Of a stretch of 64,000 bases of DNA, positions 57,003-64,000 are shown piece after piece (the first letter of the stretch is position 1; every line of letters starts with the position of its first letter). The DNA lies in contig NZ_VRKW01000002.1 of the NCBI RefSeq assembly GCF_009746715.1, forward strand, positions 124,001 to 188,000, in the 5' to 3' direction. The notes below the pieces were generated by a model that saw only the letters and a program-made list of their open reading frames with translations, was not told the DNA's origin and did no database searches. This DNA comes from Ketobacter sp. MCCC 1A13808 (GTDB taxonomy: Bacteria; Pseudomonadota; Gammaproteobacteria; Pseudomonadales; Ketobacteraceae). A program made the position numbers and the translations under genes.

Positions 57003-57509
57003 GTGTCTAGCTTTACAGAGGCGCTTGCAGCGCTCTCCGCTTCGCTTACAACCGGTTCTCTGGCCGGAGATTACGCTGTGGTCTGGCTTGGTTCCTTTGC
57101 CGCCGCGACCATTCTGCCGTTTTACTCGGAGCTGTTGCTAATCAAGATGCTGACCAGCTATCCCGACCACTGGCTGGGGTTAACGCTAATGGCGACTTTC
57201 GGAAACACATCCGGTGCTGCCATTAACTGGTGGCTTGGAAAATACATGCTGCATTATCAGGATCGCCGCTGGTTCCCCCTTAAAGAGCGCCACCTGAGAC
57301 CCGCACAACGCTGGTTTGAAAAATACGGAAAATGGACACTATTGCTGTCATGGAGCCCGCTTGGCGGCGATGCTATCACCTTGGTTGCCGGTATCATGAA
57401 AGTGCAGTTCTGGCAGTTCTGGTGCCTGACCTTTGCAGGAAAAGCGATACGCTACTTTGCCATTGCCTGGCTGCTCTACGTCAATGGCTATCCTGCCCTG
57501 CAGGCCTGA
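57003..57509 (+). CDS. yqaA: YqaA/DedA-type membrane protein
   Basis: 168 aa from GTG 57003. SNARE-associated (DedA/VTT) fold: AATILPFYSELLLIKMLTSY (about 34-53), ATFGNTSGAAINWWLGKYM with its glycines, and LSWSPLGGDAITLVAGIMKV. DedA proteins act as lipid scramblases or flippases; the YqaA branch is uncharacterised. It overlaps the 3' end of the convergent cyclodipeptide synthase gene by 29 bases. Confidence 0.88.
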   Translation: MSSFTEALAALSASLTTGSLAGDYAVVWLGSFAAATILPFYSELLLIKMLTSYPDHWLGLTLMATFGNTSGAAINWWLGKYMLHYQDRRWFPLKERHLRPAQRWFEKYGKWTLLLSWSPLGGDAITLVAGIMKVQFWQFWCLTFAGKAIRYFAIAWLLYVNGYPALQA

Positions 57510-58557
57510 AGGTCAACGAAACACTAGTCAATTGTTTGAGCAACTCGGGGACACCAGGGTGTAATCCATTGGCGATCTCATCAAACGCGTTCAGTTCACC
57601 CGGATAAACCAAAGTGGTCCACCCTTCGGCGATCAGGCAGCTGGTCACTGCCAGCTCTTCCAACAAATACTTTTTGGACAGCTCCACAAAACGAATTCTT
57701 TCCACGTTTTTACGGTGCGCAAAATTCTTGCTGAAGTGGTTAACCGAGTCACGAAAATTAGCGGAACACTCATAGAGGTTATAAAGCGAGGTCAGGGTTG
57801 ATGCGTAACCCGGCTCCGGAATATAGCGGGACGCACGGCTCACAATAAAACGGCAGTGGTTAAGCCCCCCGATAATAGCCTCGCATTCATCAATCGCACT
57901 TTGCGCCAGCGCATTGGTAATGGACAGCGATTTTTTCAGGGAAACATGCCGTTCCATCTGAATCGTGTTGTTATGGATGGAATCCGCAATCAATACTAAA
58001 CATTCACTAAAGTGGGAGTCGATCCATTTCATAACTGCCACCAGCCGGTTACCCGTAAAACTGCCACTTTCTAAACTGAAGCCGACAAAACACTTTTCGC
58101 ATTGCAGAAAAGTGTCCCGTGCGGTTTCCGGTGCAACTTGTTTGATTCTGGCTTTGTATTTTTTCAGACCGGAGAATTGAAACACGTCGGTAAGCCGATT
58201 ATTGCAAAGTTCATGAACCGAAAATTCAATGCCCGATTGATAGTCACCCACCCCCAAAACAATATTCTCGTAGCCCCCCAATGAATCACAAACCGCAATC
58301 CCATCCACTGTCGTGACTTCCGTTTCCTCCAGACGGCGGAAAGATCCACTGCCAAAGTGCGCAATGACCCGATTCGCACTGACGTCATGGGTGGCTGGAT
58401 AAATCAGTAAAACCACATGATGATCATCCAGTTCTATTGGCGTCACCTTGGCCAGATTCTGTATACTATGAACAACTTCCTGTTGTGAGTGAAATTGGTC
58501 GAAAGCGACGGTTCTGAAGTGATTATTTTGGTCTTCCATTAGGCGGTCGATGCACAT
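57481..58557 (-). CDS. Predicted tRNA-dependent cyclodipeptide synthase (XYP type) with N-terminal extension
   Basis: 358 aa; AGGA lies about eight bases before ATG 58557. Residues about 130-340 have the cyclodipeptide synthase (CDPS) pattern: LKKYKARIKQ, then CFVGFSLESGSF with candidate nucleophile Ser161 (AlbC Ser37); a following helix (LVAVMKWIDSHFSECLVLIA), DSIHNNTI; Tyr297 and Glu301 in KKYLLEELAV (AlbC Tyr178/Glu182); and LVYPGELNAF giving Tyr318-Pro319. Ser164 instead of Asn plus Tyr-Pro defines the XYP subfamily. CDPSs use two aminoacyl-tRNAs to make a 2,5-diketopiperazine. Usual length is 220-290 aa; residues 1-130 here are an extra domain I cannot place. No tailoring oxidase, P450 or methyltransferase is adjacent. 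Product unknown. Confidence 0.82.
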   Translation of the reverse strand: MCIDRLMEDQNNHFRTVAFDQFHSQQEVVHSIQNLAKVTPIELDDHHVVLLIYPATHDVSANRVIAHFGSGSFRRLEETEVTTVDGIAVCDSLGGYENIVLGVGDYQSGIEFSVHELCNNRLTDVFQFSGLKKYKARIKQVAPETARDTFLQCEKCFVGFSLESGSFTGNRLVAVMKWIDSHFSECLVLIADSIHNNTIQMERHVSLKKSLSITNALAQSAIDECEAIIGGLNHCRFIVSRASRYIPEPGYASTLTSLYNLYECSANFRDSVNHFSKNFAHRKNVERIRFVELSKKYLLEELAVTSCLIAEGWTTLVYPGELNAFDEIANGLHPGVPELLKQLTSVSLTFRPAGQDSH

Positions 58558-59032
58558 ATCAATTTCCTTTTTAATAGGGCTTGTTTGAAATGTTTTCTAT
58601 AAAACCTGCAAACGCCGTATCGCACCCGTTGAGTGACGACACAGCACTGCCTCTATCCGTCAGAGAATTCCATTACCTTGTCGGTAGAGCGTAGAAAGCG
58701 CAGCACAATCACATATGGAACGGTTGTGCTAATAGACCTGAACGTCAAAGGGTATTTAGCAACCCGCTGCGATATCGTCCAAATCCATTTTTGTATTTTT
58801 TTTAACCTGCCATTGTTAAATAATAGTCCAATTTTGAACAATTCACCCCCAAGATGGGTTAAATTATCAGCAACTCTAGTAACCCGATGAATTACATAAG
58901 ATTAAGGTCTAAACAATTTGCCCAATTAGTCCTAAGCTTAAACGAATGGATATCCGATCAATGATCAATGACCACATGGCTTCGTGGAGTCCCCTTTGTT
59001 ATTCCGACGTGTTTTTGCAATGAGATTACAGC
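58558..59032. other. Divergent spacer, 475 bases
   Basis: AT-rich region between the CDPS gene and the PhnD-like gene, holding both promoters. It contains a short duplicated element (TTAAATAATAGTCCAATTTT then GAACAATTCACC) near 58815-58848. The 85-codon frame at 58633-58890 has no similarity or start signal and is not called. Confidence 0.45.
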
Positions 59033-59896
59033 GTGAAATCGTTGCGTAACCCCTTTCAGCAGCGCAAAAGGCTCGGCCTGATTTTGAGCCTTGTTTTTGT
59101 TTGTCTTCTGTTGACGCCATTGACCACTCAAGCTGACTCCAAGCCCACCGGACAGGTCACGGTCTATCATTACAATCCGGAATCCCATAACGACCGCAAC
59201 CTGGTTCTCAAAAATACCTTTGATCGCTATTTCAGAACACAGTTGGATATGCAACTGCAGCCGGTAGAAGACCGGAAAACATTCCAACAACTGGTCGAAC
59301 AATCGAAAGGCGCCATATTTATCATGTCCGACTGGCATTATCGCCAGTTAGCAAGCACCAATAGATCCCTTGTTCCTTACCTGCGAGGACTTGAACACGG
59401 GAAGGATACGTTTCGAAAATTATTAATTGGTAAATCACAGAGCCTTAATCAAACGGGCAACATCCGTATCACTCTGGCGGTTTCAGGCCCCCAGGACTAC
59501 GTCGATACTCTGCTCGCAAAAATGCAGTACAGTAGCGGTCAGATCACTGTATCCAATGCCCGATATTTAACGGTGCCGAAAGACATCGATGCGTTAATGG
59601 CCGTAAGTTTTGGCTTGGCTGACGCTGCCCTGGCTTCGGAAATCAGCTTTGAAAAACTGGCCACTCTGAACCAGGATGCCTATCGGAATTTGCACGTATT
59701 GGGACGTAGTACACCGCAAAAAAGCCTGGTGGTTGTGGTGAACCGGGACAATCTAATTGGCTTGGAACCGGCACTTAACGCCATCGCAGCAATGACTCAG
59801 AATCCCCAGGGGAAACTCGGCCTCAACTTATTGGGGTTAGATGAATGGAAGCGACTACCCATGACGAGCCAAGCTAAGGGAGGGCATGGACTATGA
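59033..59896 (+). CDS. PhnD-like periplasmic substrate-binding protein
   Basis: 287 aa with a twin-basic N-terminus and signal peptide ending near TTQADS (about 35). The mature part follows the phosphate/phosphonate-type binding fold: VTVYHYNPESHNDRNLVLKN, TVPKDIDALMAVSFGLADAA and a C-terminal VVVVNRDNLIGLEPALNAI. No permease or ATPase gene is adjacent, so it may be a sensor input rather than a transporter component. Its stop overlaps the next gene's ATG by four bases. The start may be GTG 59033. Confidence 0.7.
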   Translation: MKSLRNPFQQRKRLGLILSLVFVCLLLTPLTTQADSKPTGQVTVYHYNPESHNDRNLVLKNTFDRYFRTQLDMQLQPVEDRKTFQQLVEQSKGAIFIMSDWHYRQLASTNRSLVPYLRGLEHGKDTFRKLLIGKSQSLNQTGNIRITLAVSGPQDYVDTLLAKMQYSSGQITVSNARYLTVPKDIDALMAVSFGLADAALASEISFEKLATLNQDAYRNLHVLGRSTPQKSLVVVVNRDNLIGLEPALNAIAAMTQNPQGKLGLNLLGLDEWKRLPMTSQAKGGHGL

Positions 59897-60840
59897 TTCA
59901 GGCCCGCTGTTTAGTCATTCTGATTTTTGCAATGGTAATAACCAATTGTGCACGCATTACACCGGACCCAGCGGGCCCGGTTCCCTTGTCCAAAAACAAA
60001 ATACTGGTAGTGAACAGCAATCATTCATTGCCCCGATATCAGTTAGCAGAAAACGGGTTTATGGAGGCACTGGCAGGCAAGGACATTGTTACGCTCGACC
60101 TGAACAACGACGAGAGACCCACCGAACAGCTACTGGACGTACTGAATACTCAACAATTTGCCGCAATCTATACCATCGGGGCAAAAGCGCTGGGATCGGT
60201 TGATTACATTGATCCGGCCGCACAGGTTATCTATAGCTCGGTGCTAAGCTGGCGGCAGTTCCAATCGCGGGATAATTATTTCGGCGTCGCCAGTGAAGTA
60301 GCACCCCACGCCCAGATGACCTGGTTTAAATATTTCTTTCCGCAGTTAAAACGAATTGGGGTCATCTATAGCGAGGACAATGCCGGGCTGGTTAAAGATG
60401 GGGAACGGTTTGCAAATCAACTGGGCATCGAACTGGTCAGTGCAGCCGTGAACAAAGTAGAGGATTTACCCCGTATCGCTGATCAATTATTGCAAAAAGT
60501 AGATGCGCTTTGGGTTCTGCCCGACCCTGTGGTTTTGAAATCCGAAAGCAGCACCAAACTGGTTTTCGATCTGGCCCATCGCCGCCAAAGGCCTGTGTTC
60601 GCCTACAGCTCCCTGTTTATGGAATTAGGCGCAACGTTGAGTATCAATGCAGACCTCGCCACCACCGGACGACAAGCAGCGGTTATTACCCAAACCCTGC
60701 TCGAACAACAACAGCCGGAATCCCACGTTCAGTTTCCGGCGGGCAGCAGTATATCTTTGAACTTGCTCAAAGTGGGCGAGTATCAACTCGATCTGAATAC
60801 GGATGCTCTGGGCTCGGTAAACGAATTGTTAACACAGTAG
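59893..60840 (+). CDS. ABC-type substrate-binding lipoprotein (ABC_sub_bind family)
   Basis: 315 aa. A lipobox-like signal ends in VITNC (Cys19). The two-lobed periplasmic-binding fold shows ILVVNSNHSLPRYQLAENGF (37-56), AIYTIGAKALGSVDYIDPAA, YFFPQLKRIGVIYSEDNAGL and RRQRPVFAYSSLFMELGATL, the pattern of the ABC_sub_bind family (YrpE/TrpX-like). Coupled by ATGA overlap to the PhnD-like gene. No transport partners nearby; with the PhnD-like protein it may feed a two-component or c-di-GMP sensor elsewhere. It converges on the TonB receptor. Confidence 0.75.
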   Translation: MIQARCLVILIFAMVITNCARITPDPAGPVPLSKNKILVVNSNHSLPRYQLAENGFMEALAGKDIVTLDLNNDERPTEQLLDVLNTQQFAAIYTIGAKALGSVDYIDPAAQVIYSSVLSWRQFQSRDNYFGVASEVAPHAQMTWFKYFFPQLKRIGVIYSEDNAGLVKDGERFANQLGIELVSAAVNKVEDLPRIADQLLQKVDALWVLPDPVVLKSESSTKLVFDLAHRRQRPVFAYSSLFMELGATLSINADLATTGRQAAVITQTLLEQQQPESHVQFPAGSSISLNLLKVGEYQLDLNTDALGSVNELLTQ

Positions 60841-60880
60841 TTATGAATGACCCGCAGAGCACTATCGATGCCCCGCTCAC

Positions 60881-62890
60881 CTAATATTCAAACTGCAGTT
60901 CCAACATAAAGCTGCGACCGGGATTGGGATAATCAGACAACATAACCCCGCTTGGAGAGGGGTCGACATGATGGGCATCCAGGGCATTGTAGAGCGACGT
61001 TGTTATCGTGATATCTTCAGCGCTATTGCGCCAGGTCAGCGCTAGATCCAGGGTGGTAGTCGCTGGCACATCGGCTCTCGGGTCTGCCTCTTCACGACTT
61101 AGCTTGCTTTCATACAACACACCGGCAAACGCATTCAGACTGCGCGAGAAACGGTGGTTATACCAAAGGTTGGCCCGTTGCAGGGGAACCTCTGGAGCCC
61201 GGGTATCGTTAAGGGCATTGGTGGGATCCTGGTAGGTGTAATTAGAACCCAGGGTGGAGCCATTGCGTAAACGAAGCTTGGCTTCCAGCTCCACACCCAA
61301 CACCTCCAGTTCACCGACATTGTCTGAAAAGTTGACCGCTCCCTGCGATGCTCTGGGCGCAATAATATCCTGAATATTATTGTAGAAAAAGGTGCCCCTA
61401 ACCTGGAAACGACGGCTTATATCAATATTCAAACCCAGTTCAAAGGTATCAATCTCTTCCGGATGAAGATCCGGATTGCCGACAATTGACGGGTTATTAA
61501 TATTGTACAACTCCCCAAAGGTGGGCGCCCTGAAGGCAGAGCCGTACGTCGCGATCAGATGGTAATCGGGTACAAATTCCCAACTTAAGCTGGCCCTTGG
61601 GTTGAAGCTGCCCTCGAAGTCACTGTAATGATCATAGCGGGCTCCGACTATCAACCTGAGGGTCTCCATCACATCCCAGATGTCCTGCATATAGACAGCG
61701 ACGATGTCGCGATTATGACTGCCGTTCCAATTAGCAACGTCTGAGATATTTACCAGCTCTCCGGCACCATTATTGGTCCAGTATTCCACACCATATTGAC
61801 TCTGGTGTTCCGCCGCCGCCCCCAGCAACAATTTATTATTGCTGTTCCAGTTCCAGGTCAAAGTGGATTCTATTCCGGTTTTGTCGTGCTTAATCGGACT
61901 GCGGGCATAGAAGTTGTCCGCCAACTCCCACAGATTATCAAATTCAAAGTGATCAAAATAAACATGCGTCATCACCGACAGGTTATCGGAGACAGGGGCA
62001 ACATAGGATCCATCGATAAAATATTCTCTGTATTCCTGCTCTGAGCCGGTGTTCAGAAAGTTATTCGCGCCTAAATACGCCCCCGCCTTACGTTCCGTAT
62101 ACCGGCCCTGCAATGACAGATTCCGGTAACTGCCCTGAAAGGACATCTCATATCGTTTTTGCCAAAAGTCCGTGCGTCCGGATTGGCCTGTCGCATCGGA
62201 GCGGACCGGTTCGTTTATTCCGTCCGAATGAAACACATTGGCGTTGAAAGCCAGATCCAATTCACCGATTCGTTCGCCGTACAAAAGATCGAACTGATTG
62301 GTCTCATCACTGCCACCCGACAAGCTAAGCTCAACACCATCAATATCTTTTGCTGTCTTGGTCACGATGTTTACCACCGCGACAAAGGCGTTGGCACCGT
62401 ACAGCGCCGACCCCGGCCCACGAACAATCTCAACCACTTTGATATCATCTATACGGAAGTTGTTATAACTGGACAATGCCCCGCCGTTAACCAGGTTGTT
62501 ATTCACCGGATGGCCATTAATAAGAAACAGGACCTTTTCCGAAAAATCGGTCTTCACGCCCCGCACGCCCGTAGACGTGATGCCCATATTAAATTGATTG
62601 ATACCGAACCCGGGTACCCGCTTAAGTGCGTCCATCAAATTACGGGCACCCATTTTCTGCAGCTCATCGGCGGTTATGATGCTGATGGTGGAGCCGCTCT
62701 TATTGAGTTTCTCCTGGGTCTTGGTGGCCGTAGTGACATAGTGCTCCTCCTGCAACCAGCGTATTTCCTGTTGCAGTGTGGGAGAGGTAGCGGCACTTGC
62801 CTGGGATAACACAAGCATTGAGCCCCCTATGCCCAGAGCAACGCGTCTCCCTACCAACATTCCAATCATTGTTTGCTTTTGCTCCACCAC
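60881..62890 (-). CDS. TonB-dependent outer-membrane receptor
   Basis: 669 aa. A signal peptide (about 1-33) precedes the plug domain (about 50-180: GSTISIITADELQKMGARNL, VPGFGINQF, VRGPGSALYGANAFVAVVNI) and a 22-strand barrel ending in the aromatic FEY terminus needed for BAM insertion. The plug resembles colicin I/CirA-type siderophore receptors. Ligand not predictable. It lies 21 bases after the DUF917 gene, so the two are probably cotranscribed, and it converges on the lipoprotein gene. Confidence 0.93.
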   Translation of the reverse strand: MVEQKQTMIGMLVGRRVALGIGGSMLVLSQASAATSPTLQQEIRWLQEEHYVTTATKTQEKLNKSGSTISIITADELQKMGARNLMDALKRVPGFGINQFNMGITSTGVRGVKTDFSEKVLFLINGHPVNNNLVNGGALSSYNNFRIDDIKVVEIVRGPGSALYGANAFVAVVNIVTKTAKDIDGVELSLSGGSDETNQFDLLYGERIGELDLAFNANVFHSDGINEPVRSDATGQSGRTDFWQKRYEMSFQGSYRNLSLQGRYTERKAGAYLGANNFLNTGSEQEYREYFIDGSYVAPVSDNLSVMTHVYFDHFEFDNLWELADNFYARSPIKHDKTGIESTLTWNWNSNNKLLLGAAAEHQSQYGVEYWTNNGAGELVNISDVANWNGSHNRDIVAVYMQDIWDVMETLRLIVGARYDHYSDFEGSFNPRASLSWEFVPDYHLIATYGSAFRAPTFGELYNINNPSIVGNPDLHPEEIDTFELGLNIDISRRFQVRGTFFYNNIQDIIAPRASQGAVNFSDNVGELEVLGVELEAKLRLRNGSTLGSNYTYQDPTNALNDTRAPEVPLQRANLWYNHRFSRSLNAFAGVLYESKLSREEADPRADVPATTTLDLALTWRNSAEDITITTSLYNALDAHHVDPSPSGVMLSDYPNPGRSFMLELQFEY

Positions 62891-62911
62891 GCAGAGTTTG
62901 TTTACGGGCTG

Positions 62912-64000
62912 TTAATCCAATAAGTCGGGAATATCCTCAATAAAGGTATAGCCGGACCAGCTTGCCGAAGAAAATTTTTGCGTCAACAACGTCAGATACT
63001 GAAAAAACATACCGGGTGTACGAATAGTGTCCAACGCTTTCACCCATAGCAGGCAGATTTCGATGGATTGCTTACTTTCGAATCGGCTGCAAATCTCTGA
63101 ATTGGTCATCGGCGTGCCATCTACACCCATACAGCAAATCATATCCGGGCCTAAAATAAACGCCGAAGGCTGCCCATGATAATCAATGGTTGCAAACAGG
63201 CTTTCGTTGACGAAATACAGTCTCACCGTCATCCCCGCCTCATCTTGCACAGTGATAGTGCCCACATCGAAGCCATCTTCCACTTTATTCGTCGCCGCAA
63301 TAACACGGCCTTTGCGCGTAATGATACGATTATCTGCATAGAAATTACCAATTATTGCCCGCACTCCCTCTAACGGATTCTGAGTCGCCATGGCCACACC
63401 CAACGACCGCGCCAGCGACAGGGAGCCAGGCACAAACGCAGCCGGCGCCGTCAACTGTTGGGCACTGATCGGCCAGGTGGCAACCGTACCGGCATTATGC
63501 AGTTCATTGCTGACTACTTTTCTGACGTCTCGCTCCATCTGCCGGGCATTCGCTGGATGCAATGGAAACTGAACGTCCGTTTCGCTGACTACCAATGTTT
63601 CTTGCGTCGGAAATCCCTTGAGGGCATAAGTGCACATGCTCATTTGGGGAACGGATCGACCCGCACCGTCTCCATCCACAAACGGGATATTGTACTGGGC
63701 GCACGCCAGCAGCGGGATCATCGAATTCATTGCGCCCACTTCGATCGGCAGCACATGACTAAACGTTTTGCCTGACATTTCCTGTAATCCGGTCAACCCG
63801 AAGCCTGCCGAATAATTAAAATTCAGGTTGGGGGCGTCCGGTGCGCCTACCCCACATATCACCAACAGCTCATCGCCGGAGTGGAGTTCTTCTACACCCA
63901 CCACGCTGACCTCGTTCGAAAAATGGGTAATGTTGTCGATGACATCCAGAGCAGAAGCCACTCCGCCTCCCCCGCCACTGGCCAGAAAACTCGCCCCATT
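62912..64000 (-). CDS. DUF917 protein (S-methyl-thiohydantoin desulfurase family), 5' end outside window
   Basis: The frame stays open to the right edge (363 codons visible). An internal GTG at 63961 is not the start, because upstream codons give ASFLASGGGGGVASALDVID, the glycine-rich N-terminal motif of DUF917. Other landmarks: LPIEVGAMNSMIPLLACAQY, IPFVDGDGAGRSVPQMSM and NFYADNRIITRKGRVIA. The family is linked to hydantoin-type ring chemistry and is annotated S-methyl thiohydantoin desulfurase. Followed by the TonB receptor, hinting that a heterocyclic ligand may be imported and processed (inference). Confidence 0.85.
   Translation of the reverse strand, partial: NGASFLASGGGGGVASALDVIDNITHFSNEVSVVGVEELHSGDELLVICGVGAPDAPNLNFNYSAGFGLTGLQEMSGKTFSHVLPIEVGAMNSMIPLLACAQYNIPFVDGDGAGRSVPQMSMCTYALKGFPTQETLVVSETDVQFPLHPANARQMERDVRKVVSNELHNAGTVATWPISAQQLTAPAAFVPGSLSLARSLGVAMATQNPLEGVRAIIGNFYADNRIITRKGRVIAATNKVEDGFDVGTITVQDEAGMTVRLYFVNESLFATIDYHGQPSAFILGPDMICCMGVDGTPMTNSEICSRFESKQSIEICLLWVKALDTIRTPGMFFQYLTLLTQKFSSASWSGYTFIEDIPDLLD

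Noticed and set aside
58633-58890. 85-codon frame upstream of the PhnD-like gene
   Set aside because: Low-complexity AT-rich translation without a start signal; more likely promoter DNA.
62159-62809. 216-codon frame opposite the TonB receptor
   Set aside because: Antisense shadow in a gene with clear family motifs on the other strand.

Overview
The window is one chromosomal segment of a gammaproteobacterium. The evidence is the S6-PriB-S18-(DUF2232)-L9 operon, EfpL (YeiP), EttA, RNase R with RlmB, a PA3496-type small protein, YqaA and the nrdR-rib-nusB-thiL-pgpA cluster. The TonB receptor, TrkH, RTX lipoprotein and flavin/aldehyde oxidation genes suggest a free-living, probably marine or lipid/hydrocarbon-using lineage near Marinobacter, Alcanivorax or Ketobacter; that placement is inference, since no rRNA is present.

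Layout. 1-5.1 kb: a peptide-modification trio (GNAT/C39 fusion, M14-like peptidase, RimK-type ATP-grasp with RLAN domain) and TrkH. 5.2-10.2 kb: a MEST-like alpha/beta hydrolase, a CPBP membrane protease homologue, a PQQ-type sugar dehydrogenase, fructose-1,6-bisphosphatase and an unknown secreted protein. 10.3-16.5 kb: nrdR-ribD-ribE-ribBA-ribH-nusB-thiL-pgpA, read leftward. 16.6-23.2 kb: an Lrp regulator, leuA, a lipoprotein with leucine-rich repeats and three near-identical 486-bp RTX units, and glyA. 23.3-39.6 kb: core genes (MscK-like channel, ettA, PilZ protein, radA, alr, dnaB, rplI, DUF2232 gene, rpsR, priB, rpsF, rlmB, rnr).

39.8-48.3 kb is accessory DNA starting at a tRNA-Leu(CAG) gene. 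It holds an HTH protein, a solitary ParD-like antitoxin, an SOS-boxed umuD interrupted by one amber codon and lacking umuC, a TetR/AveC-like/VWA module whose third gene is cut by an IS21-family remnant, and small unrecognised frames.

48.3-64 kb is metabolic: an HSL-type esterase, a luciferase-like monooxygenase, an in-frame fusion of a short-chain dehydrogenase with an aldehyde dehydrogenase, efpL, an AI-2E-type transporter, an amidoligase, a YqaA protein, a predicted tRNA-dependent cyclodipeptide synthase (XYP type) with an unusual N-terminal extension, two solute-binding-type proteins, a TonB-dependent receptor and a DUF917 protein running off the right edge.

The strongest candidate for new biology is the cyclodipeptide synthase (57481-58557). 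Next are the dehydrogenase fusion, the interrupted TetR-AveC-VWA module and the repeat-amplified RTX lipoprotein.
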